DNA of 64,000 nt from Azoarcus sp. (GTDB lineage Bacteria > Pseudomonadota > Gammaproteobacteria > Burkholderiales > Rhodocyclaceae), in assembly GCA_030656215.1 (NCBI GenBank), contig JAUSOD010000070.1:248001-312000 (forward strand). Direction: 5' to 3'. The position numbers and the translations under genes are program-made. The notes under the pieces are model-generated. The model had not been told where the DNA came from. It saw only the letters and a program-made list of their open reading frames with translations, and made no database searches. This document shows positions 32,577-43,199 of the stretch, one piece after another (the stretch's first letter is position 1; the number at the start of each line of letters is the position of its first letter).

Positions 32577-33973
32577 GTACGTTCGCGGGCAAACACGTTC
32601 TGGTACTCGGGCTCGGTGAATCGGGCCTGGCGATGGCACGCTGGTGTGCCTGCCAGGGGGCCCGGCTGCGCGTCGCCGACAGCCGGGAATGTCCGCCGGG
32701 CGTCGATGCGCTGCGTGAGGACGCGCCGCTGGCCGAGATCGTTACCGGCCGTTTCGGTGATGAAGTGCTCGACGGCATCGACCTGGTGGCGGTCAGCCCG
32801 GGGCTCGACCCGCGTGTCGGCGTGATTGCCGAGGCGCGCCGGCGGCAGTTGCCGGTCACCGGCGAAATGAGCCTGCTCGCCGCAGCGCTGAACGACCTCG
32901 ATGTGCGCAGTCGCACCCGCATCCTGGCCATCACCGGCACCAACGGCAAGACCACCACCACTGCGCTGACGGCGGCGCTTGCCGCGTCGGTCGGGCTCGA
33001 TGCGGTGGCCGCGGGCAACATCAGCCCGGCCGCGCTCGACGTACTGATGGATCGCCTCGAACGCGGAGAGGATCTGCCCGAGTGCTGGGTGCTGGAGCTC
33101 TCGAGCTTTCAGATCGAAACCCTGCAGGGCCTCGATCCGGATGCGGCCACGGTGCTCAACGTCAGCGACGATCATCTCGATCGCTATGCCGACGTGCACG
33201 AGTACGCGGCGGTCAAGGCGCAGGTATTTCAGGGGCAGGGTGCCCTGATCCTCAATCGCGACGATGAACGCGTGCGTAAGATGGCGCTGCCGGGGCGGCC
33301 GACGATCTACTTTTCCACTGCGGCACCTGTGGGCGACAGCGACTACGGCCTGATCGAGCGTGGGGGCGAGTGCTGGCTGGCGCGGGGTGAGTCGGCGTTG
33401 CTGCCGTTGGCGGCGCTTCCGATCGCCGGCCGCCACAATGCCGCCAATGCGCTGGCGGCGCTGGCGCTGTGCGAAGCCGGCCTGGGCCTGTCGGCAGAAA
33501 CCCTGTTGCCTGGTCTGAAGACCTTCCGCGGTCTGCCGCACCGGGTCGAACTGGTGGCGGAGCGCACGGATGGCGTGCGCTACTACGATGATTCCAAGGG
33601 CACCAATGTCGGGGCCACCGTCGCCGCGCTGGACGGTCTTGGCGGCAAGGTTGTACTGATCGCGGGTGGCGACGGCAAGGGGCAGGATTTCGCGCCGCTT
33701 GCCGCGCCGCTTGCCCGTCATGCGCGCGCGTTGGTGCTGATCGGACGCGATGCCGCACGAATCGAGGCTGCGGCGGCCGGGGCCGGGGTGGCGATTGAAC
33801 ACGCGACCGACCTCGATCTCGCTGTCGAACAAGCCAACCGGCTGGCGCAGCCCGGCGACGCGGTACTGCTGTCGCCCGCGTGCGCAAGCCTCGACATGTT
33901 CCGCAACTATGCCCATCGAGCCGAGGTGTTCATCGCCGCGGTGCGTCGGCTGCCGGGAGTGAGCCCGCGATGA
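32573..33973 (+). CDS. murD: UDP-MurNAc-L-Ala:D-Glu ligase MurD
   Basis: A 466-residue Mur ligase adding D-glutamate to UDP-MurNAc-L-Ala. Motifs are [70 protein letters not shown], and [18 protein letters not shown]. Length is slightly above E. coli MurD (438) because of an insert around the N-terminal third. Both ends overlap neighbours by four bases, with mraY and ftsW. Confidence 0.97.
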   Translation: MSTFAGKHVLVLGLGESGLAMARWCACQGARLRVADSRECPPGVDALREDAPLAEIVTGRFGDEVLDGIDLVAVSPGLDPRVGVIAEARRRQLPVTGEMSLLAAALNDLDVRSRTRILAITGTNGKTTTTALTAALAASVGLDAVAAGNISPAALDVLMDRLERGEDLPECWVLELSSFQIETLQGLDPDAATVLNVSDDHLDRYADVHEYAAVKAQVFQGQGALILNRDDERVRKMALPGRPTIYFSTAAPVGDSDYGLIERGGECWLARGESALLPLAALPIAGRHNAANALAALALCEAGLGLSAETLLPGLKTFRGLPHRVELVAERTDGVRYYDDSKGTNVGATVAALDGLGGKVVLIAGGDGKGQDFAPLAAPLARHARALVLIGRDAARIEAAAAGAGVAIEHATDLDLAVEQANRLAQPGDAVLLSPACASLDMFRNYAHRAEVFIAAVRRLPGVSPR

Positions 33974-35193
33974 AGCTCGGCGCCATTCTCCCCGGTTCGC
34001 GCACGAGCACCGGCAACCGCGCCAGCGAGCGGACTGTCAGCCGTCTGGTGCGCCCGTCGGCCCCTGCTCGCGAGCTCGATCTGCTGCTGATCTGGTCTGC
34101 GGTCGGTCTGCTGTTGATCGGGCTGGTGATGGTGTATTCGTCCTCGATCGCGATTGCCGAGGGCAGCCGCTTTACCGGTTACCAGTCGCACTACTTCCTG
34201 ATGCGGCATGCGGTCTTTCTCGCCGTGGGTATCGGCCTGGGGCTGATCGCGTTCCAGTTGCCGATGACCCAGTGGCAACGCCTCGCGCCGGCCTTGTTCG
34301 TCGCCGGCGTGGTGTTGCTGATCGTGGTGCTGATTCCCGGGGTGGGGCGTGAGGTCAACGGCGCACAGCGCTGGCTGTCGCTCGGACCGGTCAATCTTCA
34401 GCCGTCCGAACTGATGAAGATCTTCGCCGCGATCTATGCCGCCGACTACACGGTGCGCAAGCTCGATGCGATGGGCAGCTTCATGCGCGGCTTCCTGCCG
34501 ATGCTGGTGGTGATTGTATTCGTGGGTTTTCTGCTGCTGCGCGAGCCGGACTTTGGTGCCTTTGTGGTGATTACCACGATCGCGTTCGGCGTGCTCTTTC
34601 TCGGTGGGGTGAATATCCGCGTGTTTGCGCTGCTCGGCGTGTTTGCGCTGATCGGTTTCATGATCCTGATCTGGACCTCGCCCTATCGGCGCGAGCGCAT
34701 CTTCGGTTTCATGGACCCGTGGCAGGACGCTTTCGGCAAGGGCTACCAGCTGTCGCACGCATTGATCGCTTTCGGCCGCGGTGAATGGTTCGGGGTGGGG
34801 CTTGGTGGCAGCGTGGAGAAGCTCTTCTATCTGCCCGAAGCCCATACCGACTTCTTGCTCGCGGTGATTGCGGAGGAGCTCGGGTTTGTCGGCGTGATGG
34901 TGGTGGTGGCACTGTTTGCGGTGGTGGTGCAGCGTGCCTTCGTCATCGGCCGCGAGGCGATCAAGCTCGAGCGCTACTTTTCCGGGCTGGTGGCGCAGGG
35001 CATCGGGCTGTGGATCGGGGTGCAGTCCTTCATCAACATGGGCGTCAATATGGGCCTGCTGCCGACCAAGGGGCTGACCCTGCCCTTGATGAGTTTTGGT
35101 GGCTCGGGCATCGTCGCCAACTGCCTCGCGCTGGCGATCCTGCTGCGGGTGGACTGGGAAGTGCGCCAGATGAAGCGGGGGGGCGGTTCATGA
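33970..35193 (+). CDS. ftsW: Septal peptidoglycan glycosyltransferase FtsW (SEDS)
   Basis: A 407-residue SEDS polymerase with ten predicted helices, working with FtsI. Landmarks are [53 protein letters not shown], and [37 protein letters not shown]. The essential catalytic Asp region lies in the EAHTDF loop, which is conserved. MKLGAI was chosen because its ATG overlaps the murD stop; the track ORF begins 30 codons earlier in murD. A 35-residue cytoplasmic head precedes the first helix. Confidence 0.97.
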   Translation: MKLGAILPGSRTSTGNRASERTVSRLVRPSAPARELDLLLIWSAVGLLLIGLVMVYSSSIAIAEGSRFTGYQSHYFLMRHAVFLAVGIGLGLIAFQLPMTQWQRLAPALFVAGVVLLIVVLIPGVGREVNGAQRWLSLGPVNLQPSELMKIFAAIYAADYTVRKLDAMGSFMRGFLPMLVVIVFVGFLLLREPDFGAFVVITTIAFGVLFLGGVNIRVFALLGVFALIGFMILIWTSPYRRERIFGFMDPWQDAFGKGYQLSHALIAFGRGEWFGVGLGGSVEKLFYLPEAHTDFLLAVIAEELGFVGVMVVVALFAVVVQRAFVIGREAIKLERYFSGLVAQGIGLWIGVQSFINMGVNMGLLPTKGLTLPLMSFGGSGIVANCLALAILLRVDWEVRQMKRGGGS

Positions 35194-36260
35194 AAACCCT
35201 GCTGATGATGGCCGGTGGCACTGGCGGCCACATTTTTCCCGGCGTCGCGGTTGCGGAAGCCCTGCGGGCGAAGGGGTGGCGCATCGTGTGGATGGGCAAC
35301 CCGGACGGGATGGAAGCCCGGATCGTGCCCGAGCGCGGTTACGAAACCGCGTGGGTGCGCTTTGGCGCGCTGCGTGGCAAGGGCCTGATGCGCAAACTGT
35401 TGCTCCCGCTCAATCTGTTGTCCGGGTTCTGGCAGGCGCTGCGTGCCTTGCGCAAGGTCCGGCCGGATGTCGTGGTCGGCATGGGCGGGTATATCACCTT
35501 CCCTGGCGGCATGATGTCGGTCTTGCTCGGGCGGCCGCTGGTATTGCACGAGCAGAATTCCGTTGCTGGTCTCGCCAATCGGGTGCTGGCGGTGGTGGCC
35601 GACCGGGTGCTGTCCGGCTTCCCCCATGTGCTGAAGAAGGCCGGCTGGGTCGGCAATCCGGTGCGCGCCGAGATCGCGACGGTCGCACTGCCCGCGGAGC
35701 GCTTCGCAGGCCGCAGCGGCCCCTTCCGTTTGCTGGTGGTGGGTGGCAGCCTGGGTGCGTCCATCCTTAACGATACGGTGCCGCAGGCGCTGGCCAGGAT
35801 TGCGCCCGAGCAGCGTCCGCTGGTTGTGCATCAGGCCGGCGCGAAGCAGATCGACGCCCTGCGCGCAGCCTATCAAAGTGCCGGGGTCGAGGGTGATCTG
35901 CGCCCCTTCATCGACGACATGGCAGCCGAATACGCAGCCGCCGATCTGGTGATCTGCCGTGCCGGCGCGCTGACTGTGGCCGAGCTGGCTGCCGTCGGGG
36001 TGGCCAGCCTGCTGGTGCCTTTCCCGCACGCGGTGGACGACCATCAGACCGGCAATGCCCGTTTTCTGGCCGACCACGGCGCCGCCTGGCTGCTGCCGCA
36101 AACCGAACTCAACGCCGAACGACTGGCCGGCATTCTCGCCAGTCTCGATCGTCCCCGCCTGTTGCAGATGGCCGATCACGCCCGGGCGCTGGCCAAGCCG
36201 CGCGCAACCGAGGCCGTGGTCCGCATCTGTGAAGAACTCGCGGGCAAGGGCAAGTCATGA
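35190..36260 (+). CDS. murG: Lipid II synthase MurG
   Basis: A 356-residue GT28-family glycosyltransferase adding GlcNAc to lipid I at the inner face of the membrane. The N-terminal glycine loop [49 protein letters not shown], and the C-terminal UDP-binding [30 protein letters not shown] segment are intact. It is joined by ATGA overlaps to ftsW and murC. The far longer track ORF extends into ftsW in another frame and is not the gene start. Confidence 0.98.
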   Translation: MKTLLMMAGGTGGHIFPGVAVAEALRAKGWRIVWMGNPDGMEARIVPERGYETAWVRFGALRGKGLMRKLLLPLNLLSGFWQALRALRKVRPDVVVGMGGYITFPGGMMSVLLGRPLVLHEQNSVAGLANRVLAVVADRVLSGFPHVLKKAGWVGNPVRAEIATVALPAERFAGRSGPFRLLVVGGSLGASILNDTVPQALARIAPEQRPLVVHQAGAKQIDALRAAYQSAGVEGDLRPFIDDMAAEYAAADLVICRAGALTVAELAAVGVASLLVPFPHAVDDHQTGNARFLADHGAAWLLPQTELNAERLAGILASLDRPRLLQMADHARALAKPRATEAVVRICEELAGKGKS

Positions 36261-37657
36261 AACACAAGGTCAAAAACATCCATTTTGTCGGTATCGGCGG
36301 TTCGGGCATGAGCGGCATCGCCGAGGTCCTGGTGAACCTGGGCTTTTGCGTCAGCGGCTCGGATCTGGGCGATAGTGCCGCCACCCGCCGGCTCAAGGCG
36401 ATGGGCGCACGCGTGGTGCTCGGTCACGATGCCGCCAATGTTGAAGTCGCCGATGTGCTGGTCACTTCCACTGCGGTCAAGAACGACAATCCTGAAGTGA
36501 TCGCCGCCCGTGCGCGCCACATTCCGGTGGTGCCCAGGGCGCAGATGCTGGCCGAGCTGATGCGGCTCAAGAGCGGGATCGCGATCGCCGGCACCCACGG
36601 CAAGACCACCACCACCTCCCTGGTGGCGAGCATCCTCGCCGAGGGCGCGATGGACCCGACCTTCGTCATCGGCGGCCGACTCAATGCGGCCGGCGCCAAT
36701 GCGCGGCTGGGCAAGGGTGACTTCCTGGTGGCCGAGGCCGACGAATCCGACGCGTCCTTCCTGATGCTCAGCCCGGTGATCTCGGTGGTGACCAACATCG
36801 ATGCCGACCATATGGATACCTATGGTCACGACTTTGCCCGCCTCAAGCAGGCCTTTGTCGATTTCCTCCAGCGCCTGCCTTTCTATGGCGTGGCGGTGCT
36901 GTGCGAGGACGACCCCCACGTGCGCTCGATCATGCCGCTGGTGTCGAAGCAGGTGGTGCGTTACGGCCTGTCGGAGACGGCCAACATCCGCGCCGAGAAC
37001 ATCCGTGCCGAGGGCGGGCGGATGCTGTTCGATGCGGTACGCGTCAATGGCAGCATTTCGCGGCTGCCGATCGCGCTGAACCTGCCGGGGGTGCACAACG
37101 TGCTCAACGCGCTGGCTGCGATCGCGGTCGCGACCGAAGTTCAGGTCGCCGACGAAGCCATCATCAAGGCGCTGGCCGAGTTCAGCGGGGTCGGACGGCG
37201 CTTTCAACGCTATGGCGAAGTGGCGCTGGCGGCCGGCGGCAGCTTCACTCTGGTCGACGATTATGGCCATCACCCGGTGGAGATGGAGGCGACGCTGGCT
37301 GCGGCGCGTGGCGCCTTCCCCGGGCGGCGTCTGGTGCTGGCCTTCCAGCCGCATCGATACACCCGTACCCGCGACTGCTTCGAAGATTTCATCAAGGTCC
37401 TGTCCACCGTCGATGCGCTGCTGCTGGCCGAGGTCTATGCCGCGGGCGAGGCGCCGGTGGTGGCCGCCGACGGGCGTGCCTTGTCGCGTGCGCTGAGGGT
37501 GGCGGGCAAGGTGGAGCCGGTGTTCGTCGAGGACATCGCGCAGATGCCGCAGGCCATTTCCGACGCGGCCCGTGACGGCGATGTGGTGATCACCATGGGT
37601 GCCGGCAGCATCGGTACGGTTCCAGGCAAAGTCGCGAACAGTGAGGAGCAGGCGTGA
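36257..37657 (+). CDS. murC: UDP-MurNAc:L-alanine ligase MurC
   Basis: A 466-residue Mur ligase adding L-alanine, the first amino acid of the stem peptide. Motifs are [68 protein letters not shown] and [14 protein letters not shown]. Note the Mpl/MurC difference at EADESDASF against EADEYDTAF in this same window. Stops overlap murG and ddl by four bases. murB, which usually follows murC in E. coli, is not here. Confidence 0.98.
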   Translation: MKHKVKNIHFVGIGGSGMSGIAEVLVNLGFCVSGSDLGDSAATRRLKAMGARVVLGHDAANVEVADVLVTSTAVKNDNPEVIAARARHIPVVPRAQMLAELMRLKSGIAIAGTHGKTTTTSLVASILAEGAMDPTFVIGGRLNAAGANARLGKGDFLVAEADESDASFLMLSPVISVVTNIDADHMDTYGHDFARLKQAFVDFLQRLPFYGVAVLCEDDPHVRSIMPLVSKQVVRYGLSETANIRAENIRAEGGRMLFDAVRVNGSISRLPIALNLPGVHNVLNALAAIAVATEVQVADEAIIKALAEFSGVGRRFQRYGEVALAAGGSFTLVDDYGHHPVEMEATLAAARGAFPGRRLVLAFQPHRYTRTRDCFEDFIKVLSTVDALLLAEVYAAGEAPVVAADGRALSRALRVAGKVEPVFVEDIAQMPQAISDAARDGDVVITMGAGSIGTVPGKVANSEEQA

Positions 37658-38568
37658 AGCAGCGGTTCGGAAAAGTTGCGGTTCTGTTCGGTGGTGCATC
37701 CGCCGAGCGCGAGGTGTCGCTGATGTCGGGCGCCGCGGTGCTAGCTGCCTTGCAGGGCGCCGGTGTCGACGCCCATCCCTTCGACCCGGCGCAGCGCGAT
37801 CTGCACGTTCTCAAGGAGGAGAGCTTTGATCGCGTGTTCATCGCACTCCATGGCCGCGGCGGGGAAGACGGCACGGTGCAGGGCGCACTCGAATTGATGG
37901 GCATCCCTTATACCGGCAGCGGGGTGATGGCTTCCGCGCTGTCGATGGACAAGTGGCGGACCAAGATGGTGTGGCAGGCCTGCGGCTTGCCGACCCCGCG
38001 CTATGCGATCCTCGACGCCGACACCGACTGGCAGGCAGTGGTGGATGATCTCGGCTTGCCGATTTTCGTCAAGCCGGTGCATGAAGGCTCGAGCATGGGG
38101 GCAACCAAGGTAACTGCCGCCGATCAGTTGCAGGCGGCGTGGGCGCTGGCCGCCCGATACGACGACCTGGTGATTGCCGAGGAGTTTGTAGCGGGCCAGG
38201 AGCTCACCGCGCCTTTCCTTGAGGACCGGGTGTTGCCGCTGGTCCGGATTGTTGCGCCCGATGGCAACTACGACTACCAGCACAAGTACTTCACCGACGA
38301 TACCCGTTACGACTGCCCCTGCGGCCTGCCCGACGCCCAGGAGCAGACGCTGCAGGACTTGGTGATGAAAAGCGCCCGGGTGCTCGGTTGCCGCGGCTGG
38401 GGTCGGGCGGATCTGATTCTGACCGATGACGGTCGGCCTTATCTGCTTGAGATGAATACCTCGCCCGGCATGACCGGGCATTCGCTGGTGCCGATGTCGG
38501 CCCGAATCGCCGGCATGTCGTTCGAGGCCTTGTGTCTGAAACTCCTCGATGGAGCCCGCCTTGGCTGA
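37654..38568 (+). CDS. ddl: D-alanine-D-alanine ligase
   Basis: A 304-residue ATP-grasp ligase making D-Ala-D-Ala for MurF. Motifs are [58 protein letters not shown] and [20 protein letters not shown]. It is the DdlB type by length and location between murC and ftsQ. GTG start overlaps the murC stop; the 3' end overlaps ftsQ by 20 bases. Confidence 0.97.
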   Translation: MKQRFGKVAVLFGGASAEREVSLMSGAAVLAALQGAGVDAHPFDPAQRDLHVLKEESFDRVFIALHGRGGEDGTVQGALELMGIPYTGSGVMASALSMDKWRTKMVWQACGLPTPRYAILDADTDWQAVVDDLGLPIFVKPVHEGSSMGATKVTAADQLQAAWALAARYDDLVIAEEFVAGQELTAPFLEDRVLPLVRIVAPDGNYDYQHKYFTDDTRYDCPCGLPDAQEQTLQDLVMKSARVLGCRGWGRADLILTDDGRPYLLEMNTSPGMTGHSLVPMSARIAGMSFEALCLKLLDGARLG

Positions 38569-39409
38569 AGCCCGCGTGCGCGCCACACCTGCTTCCACTC
38601 GCCAGACGGGTGGTGGCAGTGCGCGCGTGCGCGAGCGGCAGGGGCTGTGGAACCGGCCGGCGCTGCTCGACCTGATCTCCGACCTGCTGATGCTGTTCGC
38701 CGCGGTCGGACTGGGCTGGGCCCTGGTGACCTGGTTCCTGTCCCGCCCGCTGTTTCCCCTGCGCGAGTTGGTGGTGCTGACGCCGCCCGCGCGGGTGACC
38801 GAGGCCCAGCTTGAATATGTGTCACGTACCGCGATCCAGGGCAATTTCTTCACTATCGAACTGGAGAGCGTTCGTGCCCACTTCGAGAAGCTGCCCTGGG
38901 TGCGTCGCGCGGAGGTGCGTCGGCGCTGGCCCGACGGCATCGAGTTGCGTCTGGAAGAACATCAGGCGGTGGCCTACTGGTCCGCAAACGACAGCGGCGA
39001 TACCCGGCTGGTCAATCGTCAGGGCGAGGTGTTTACCGCATCGAGCGATGCCGCCATGCCCGCCTTCTCCGGCCCGCAGGGGTCGGCCGCGCTGCTGCTG
39101 GCGCGTCATGAAACCTATTCGAAACTCCTGCAGCCGATGGGGGTGACCCTGATCGGGCTGATGTTGTCAGCGCGTGAGGCCTGGCAGCTCAAGCTCGACA
39201 ATGGCCTGGTCATCGTTCTCGGGCGCGAGCAGGAGCGGGCACCGCTCGAGGCCAGGCTGACGCGCTTCGTCACCGCCTGGCCGTCGGTTGTACAGAACAT
39301 TGGATTACAGGTCTCGGTGGCGGATCTCCGCTATCCGGGCGGATTTGCATTGACCCCCGTGGACGCAGTGCCGGTTGAGCGGAACCCGACAGCGAAAGGC
39401 AAGAAATGA
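38549..39409 (+). CDS. ftsQ: Cell division protein FtsQ
   Basis: A 286-residue bitopic divisome protein. A basic cytoplasmic region (about 1-35) is followed by a transmembrane helix ([20 protein letters not shown], about 45-65), a POTRA domain ([20 protein letters not shown] to [13 protein letters not shown]) and the FtsQ beta domain ([12 protein letters not shown] onward). FtsQ bridges FtsB-FtsL to the ring. The start at MEPALA overlaps ddl by 20 bases; a later TTG that overlaps the ddl stop would shorten it by four residues. The C-terminus overlaps ftsA by four bases. Confidence 0.94.
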   Translation: MEPALAEARVRATPASTRQTGGGSARVRERQGLWNRPALLDLISDLLMLFAAVGLGWALVTWFLSRPLFPLRELVVLTPPARVTEAQLEYVSRTAIQGNFFTIELESVRAHFEKLPWVRRAEVRRRWPDGIELRLEEHQAVAYWSANDSGDTRLVNRQGEVFTASSDAAMPAFSGPQGSAALLLARHETYSKLLQPMGVTLIGLMLSAREAWQLKLDNGLVIVLGREQERAPLEARLTRFVTAWPSVVQNIGLQVSVADLRYPGGFALTPVDAVPVERNPTAKGKK

Positions 39410-40635
39410 GCAAGGAACACAAGGAATTGATCGTCGGTCTGGATATCGGCACCTCGAAAATCACCTGCCTGGTGGCCGAGGTGCGTCCCGACGGACGTCT
39501 CAATGTCGTCGGGCTGGGTACCCAGCCCACCAATGGTCTCAAGCGTGGTGTGGTGGTCAACATCGAGGCCACGGTCGACGCGATCTCCCGGGTCATCCAG
39601 GAGGTTGAGCTGATGGCCGAGTGCAAGATCCATGATCTGTACACCGGTATCGCCGGCAGTCACATCAAGAGCTTCAACTCCAACGGCATGGTGGCGATCA
39701 AGGAGAAGGAGGTCACCCCGATGGATGTCGAGCGGGTGATCGAGGTTGCCCGCGCGATGCCGATTCCGGCTGAGCAGCAGATCCTGCACATCCTGACCCA
39801 GGAATTCATCATCGACGGCCAGGGTGGGGTGCGCGAGCCGATCGGCATGAGCGGGGTCAAGCTCGAGGTCAAGGTGCATATCGTCACCGGCGCGGTGTCG
39901 GCGGCACAGAACGTGATCAAGTGCGTGCGCCGCTGCGGACTTGAGGTGATGGACCTGATCCTGCAACCGCTGGCGTCAAGCTACGCGGTGCTGACCGAGG
40001 ACGAGAAGGAGCTCGGGGTGTGCATGGTCGATATCGGTGGCGGCACCACCGACATCGCGGTGTTTACCCAGGGCGCCATTCGTCATACCGCGGTCATCCC
40101 GGTTGCGGGCGATCAGATTACCAACGACATCGCGATGGCCTTGCGTACGCCGACCGCCGAGGCCGAGGACATCAAGATCCGTCATGGGGTGGCGATGCAC
40201 ACCCTGGCCGATCCGGAAGAAATGATCCAGGTGCCCGGGGTGGGCGACCGCCCGCCGCGGCCCTTGTCGCGCCAGCGTCTGGCCGATGTGATCGAGCCGC
40301 GGGTGTCCGAGCTGTTCGAACTGGTTCAGGCCGAACTGCGCCGTAGCGGCTACGAAGAGTTGTTGTCGTCCGGCATCGTGCTCACCGGTGGTTCGGCGGT
40401 CATGCAGGGCATGGAGGAGCTGGGCGAGGACGTGTTCCATATGCCGGTGCGGGTCGGTGCGCCGCAGTACGACGGTGGGCTGGCCGATGTGGTGTGCCAG
40501 CCGCGGTATGCGGCGGCGATGGGGCTGGTTATCGAGGGTGCAGCACAGCGCAGACGCGGTCTGCAGGCACGGGATACGCGCAGCGTGAAACAGTTTTTCG
40601 GACGTATGAAGACGTGGTTTGAGCGGAATTTCTGA
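39406..40635 (+). CDS. ftsA: Cell division protein FtsA
   Basis: A 409-residue actin-like ATPase that tethers FtsZ to the membrane. Phosphate and nucleotide loops appear as LIVGLDIGTSKITCLVAEV, GVCMVDIGGGTTDIAVFTQG and GIVLTGGSAVMQGMEEL. The FtsA-specific 1C domain lies at about residues 85-165. The C-terminal amphipathic membrane helix VKQFFGRMKTWFERNF is present. Separated from ftsZ by 143 bases with its own strong ribosome site on the ftsZ side. Confidence 0.98.
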   Translation: MSKEHKELIVGLDIGTSKITCLVAEVRPDGRLNVVGLGTQPTNGLKRGVVVNIEATVDAISRVIQEVELMAECKIHDLYTGIAGSHIKSFNSNGMVAIKEKEVTPMDVERVIEVARAMPIPAEQQILHILTQEFIIDGQGGVREPIGMSGVKLEVKVHIVTGAVSAAQNVIKCVRRCGLEVMDLILQPLASSYAVLTEDEKELGVCMVDIGGGTTDIAVFTQGAIRHTAVIPVAGDQITNDIAMALRTPTAEAEDIKIRHGVAMHTLADPEEMIQVPGVGDRPPRPLSRQRLADVIEPRVSELFELVQAELRRSGYEELLSSGIVLTGGSAVMQGMEELGEDVFHMPVRVGAPQYDGGLADVVCQPRYAAAMGLVIEGAAQRRRGLQARDTRSVKQFFGRMKTWFERNF

Positions 40636-40689
40636 CCGGCTGCAGGGGCAGCAGGTCATTTTGAATGAGGGTTCGATCCGATACCCATA

Positions 40690-40720
40690 TTTAGTATTAC
40701 ACTTCGCGGTTATTACTAAA
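40690..40720 (+). promoter_or_regulatory. AT-rich inverted repeat in the ftsA-ftsZ gap, possible ftsZ promoter region
   Basis: TTTAGTA and TACTAAA form a 7-bp inverted repeat 17 bases apart in the AT-rich part of the 143-base gap upstream of ftsZ. The gap is the one break in the coupled dcw series, so a separate ftsZ promoter is expected. AGGAGGCGAGG ahead of ftsZ is a strong ribosome site. I could not settle a -35/-10 pair. Confidence 0.4.
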
Positions 40721-40778
40721 TGCAGTTCGGTCGGGCGTTCTTGGCGCAGCAGGGCCGTTTATTCAGGAGGCGAGGCAA

Positions 40779-41918
40779 ATGTTTGAAATCATTGAGAAGG
40801 AACCGACCGGAACCGTGATCAAGGTGGTTGGCGTGGGCGGTGCCGGTGGCAACGCAGTCGATCACATGATTCGTGAGGGTGTGCAGGGGGTGCAGTTCAT
40901 CGCCGCCAATACCGACGCGCAGGCGCTGTCGCGCTGCCTGGCATCGACCAAGATCCAGCTCGGCATTACCGGCCTCGGTGCCGGCTCCAAGCCGGAAGCG
41001 GGCCGTGCCGCGGCGCAGGAGTCGCGTGAGGCGATCGCTGCCGCGCTTGACGGCGCGCACATGTGCTTCATCACCGGCGGCATGGGCGGTGGCACCGGTA
41101 CCGGTGCAGCACCGGTGGTGGCCGAGATCGCCAAGGAAATGGGCATACTCTGCGTGGCAGTGGTGACCAAGCCCTTCGACTTCGAGAACCGTATCCGGGT
41201 GGCCGAGAGTGGTGTCGAGGAACTGACCCGCCATGTCGATTCGCTGATCGTGGTGCTCAACGACAAGCTGCTCGACGTGTTCGGCGACGACGCCGGCTTC
41301 GAGGAGTGCTTCCGCTCGGCCGACAACGTGTTGCGTTCGGCAGTGGGTGGCATCGCTGAGATCATCAACGTCCCGGGCCTGGTCAACGTTGACTTCCAGG
41401 ACGTGCGTACCGCGATGGCCGAGATGGGCCGCGCGATGATGGGCTCTGCCGAAGCGTCCGGCATGGATCGTGCGCGTATCGCTGCCGAGCAGGCCGCCGT
41501 ATCGCCGCTGCTCGAAGGCACCGAACTGTCGGGCGCGCGCTGCGTGCTGATCAACATCACCGCCAGCAAGTCGCTGAAGATGTCCGAAGTGCGTGATGCG
41601 GTGAAAACCGTTCAGGCCTTTGCCGCTGCCGAAGCCTTCGTCAAGTACGGCACCGTGTTCGAAGAAAGCATGGAAGACCGCATCCGCATCACCGTGGTCG
41701 CGACCGGTCTCGGTTCGCCGCGTGCTGCCGCGCGTCAGCCGGTGATGCAGGTGGTGCAGGGGACGGGTACCTACGGTCCGATGGGTGGTGTCGACATGAA
41801 TAACCTGGACGTGCCGGCAGTGATGCGCAGCGGTCGCCGCACCACCGTCGATGCGATGAGCAACAACGGTGTCGGCACCTACGACATTCCAGCCTTCCTG
41901 CGCCGCCAGGCTGACTGA
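40779..41918 (+). CDS. ftsZ: Cell division protein FtsZ
   Basis: A 379-residue tubulin homologue that forms the cytokinetic ring. GTPase signature FITGGMGGGTGTGAAPVVAE; KVVGVGGAGGNAVDHMI at the N-terminus; T7 loop NVDFQDVRTAM. The conserved C-terminal peptide TYDIPAFLRRQAD binds FtsA and ZipA-type partners. The linker between core and tail is short. AGGAGGCGAGG precedes the start. The gene is followed by a strong hairpin terminator before lpxC. Confidence 0.99.
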   Translation: MFEIIEKEPTGTVIKVVGVGGAGGNAVDHMIREGVQGVQFIAANTDAQALSRCLASTKIQLGITGLGAGSKPEAGRAAAQESREAIAAALDGAHMCFITGGMGGGTGTGAAPVVAEIAKEMGILCVAVVTKPFDFENRIRVAESGVEELTRHVDSLIVVLNDKLLDVFGDDAGFEECFRSADNVLRSAVGGIAEIINVPGLVNVDFQDVRTAMAEMGRAMMGSAEASGMDRARIAAEQAAVSPLLEGTELSGARCVLINITASKSLKMSEVRDAVKTVQAFAAAEAFVKYGTVFEESMEDRIRITVVATGLGSPRAAARQPVMQVVQGTGTYGPMGGVDMNNLDVPAVMRSGRRTTVDAMSNNGVGTYDIPAFLRRQAD

Positions 41919-41940
41919 ACCCGGCTTGTCCGGGCCCGCA

Positions 41941-41989
41941 CGGGCACTCACGCACGAACTGTCGCCTCCGGTTCGTGCGTGGGTGCCCG
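41941..41989 (+). terminator. Terminator hairpin after ftsZ
   Basis: A 19-bp stem (CGGGCACTCACGCACGAAC with its complement, one T-G wobble) and an 11-base loop, located 22 bases after the ftsZ stop. It is followed by TCGGCGTTTTG, a weak T-run. It should at least attenuate transcription from the dcw cluster into lpxC. Confidence 0.75.
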
Positions 41990-42061
41990 TCGGCGTTTTG
42001 TGCACTGCAATCCGTGCTTTGACGCATGCTAAACTTCAGTCCTGAAACGGGAACGAAACAC

Positions 42062-42985
42062 ATGATCAAGCAACGAACCCTGAAAGCGATCGTCAAGGCA
42101 ACCGGCGTCGGCCTGCATGGCGGGCGCAAGGTCAATCTGGTGCTGCGTCCGGCGGCGCCCGATACTGGCATCGTATTTCATCGCGTGGATCTCGATCCGC
42201 CGCTCGATCTGCCTGCCGACCCCTATGCCGTGTGCGACACCCGCATGTGTTCGGGGCTGGAGAAGGGCGGAGAGAAGGTCGGCACCGTCGAACACCTGAT
42301 GTCAGCACTTGCCGGACTCGGTATCGATAATCTGCACGTCGATGTCGATGCGCCCGAAATCCCCATTCTCGACGGCAGTTCGGGCCCGTTCGTGTTCCTG
42401 CTGCAGTCGGTTGGCATCGAGGAGCAGTCCGCGCCAAAGCGGTTCATGCGGGTGAAGAAGGCGGTCGAGTATCGCGAGGGCGACAAATGGGTACGGCTCG
42501 AGCCTTACGACGGGTTCAAGCTGCAGTTCTCCATCGTGTTCAACCATCCCGCAATCGATAGCACCTCGACCTCGGTCACGGTGGATTTTGCCGAGCATTC
42601 CTATATTCGTGATGTGGCCCGCGCGCGCACCTTCGGCTTCATGCAGGAGGTCGAATACATGCGTGCCAACGGGCTGGCACTCGGTGGCAGCCTGGATAAC
42701 GCAATCGTGATGGACGAGTACCGCGTGCTCAATACGGACGGCTTGCGCTACGTCGACGAGTTCGTCAAGCACAAGGTCCTCGACGCAATCGGCGATCTCT
42801 ACCTGTGTGGCCATCCGCTGCTCGCCGCGTATTCGGCGCACAAGGCAGGGCATGCGCTCAATAACCAGGTGCTGCGTGTGCTGCTGGAAGACGAGTCGGC
42901 CTGGGAGATCGTGACCTTCGACAAGGTCGCCACCACGCCGGCAGCGGTCATCCACCAGTTTGCCAATCCTGTGTTGGCGACCTGA
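42062..42985 (+). CDS. lpxC: UDP-3-O-acyl-N-acetylglucosamine deacetylase
   Basis: A 307-residue zinc deacetylase catalysing the committed step of lipid A synthesis. The N-terminal [42 protein letters not shown] (zinc His and acyl-site), [13 protein letters not shown], and C-terminal [31 protein letters not shown] (zinc His-x3-Asp) are intact. MIKQRT start was chosen; the track start lies 12 codons upstream. The dcw-lpxC neighbourhood is common in proteobacteria. The gram-negative, lipid-A-bearing nature of the host follows from it. Confidence 0.98.
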   Translation: MIKQRTLKAIVKATGVGLHGGRKVNLVLRPAAPDTGIVFHRVDLDPPLDLPADPYAVCDTRMCSGLEKGGEKVGTVEHLMSALAGLGIDNLHVDVDAPEIPILDGSSGPFVFLLQSVGIEEQSAPKRFMRVKKAVEYREGDKWVRLEPYDGFKLQFSIVFNHPAIDSTSTSVTVDFAEHSYIRDVARARTFGFMQEVEYMRANGLALGGSLDNAIVMDEYRVLNTDGLRYVDEFVKHKVLDAIGDLYLCGHPLLAAYSAHKAGHALNNQVLRVLLEDESAWEIVTFDKVATTPAAVIHQFANPVLAT

Positions 42986-42995
42986 GTTCGACCGG

Positions 42996-43184
42996 ATGCT
43001 GATCCTGCGTGTCGTCGGCGTGCTGCTGGTGTTGGGAACCGGAGGCTCGATACTGCTTTGGGTGCTCACCGGCAATCGCCGCTATCGAGCCTGGGCGTGG
43101 AAGATTTTTCGTGTCGGGCTGGTGTTCTTGCTGGTGGTGATGTCGCTGTTTGCCCTTGAGCGCGTTCTTGTGCCGATGATCTGA
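42996..43184 (+). CDS. Small two-helix membrane protein, unknown
   Basis: A 62-residue ORF following lpxC by 10 bases. Two predicted membrane helices are present: ILRVVGVLLVLGTGGSILLWVL and VGLVFLLVVMSLFALERVL, with a basic loop NRRYRAWAWKIFR between them. MLILRV was chosen over the longer ORF that overlaps lpxC. A poorly described small-protein type common beside lpxC or secA in Betaproteobacteria, as far as I recall. No function can be stated. It converges with the DciA-like gene after 15 bases. Confidence 0.68.
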   Translation: MLILRVVGVLLVLGTGGSILLWVLTGNRRYRAWAWKIFRVGLVFLLVVMSLFALERVLVPMI

Positions 43185-43199
43185 GGGCAGTTGTGCTGT

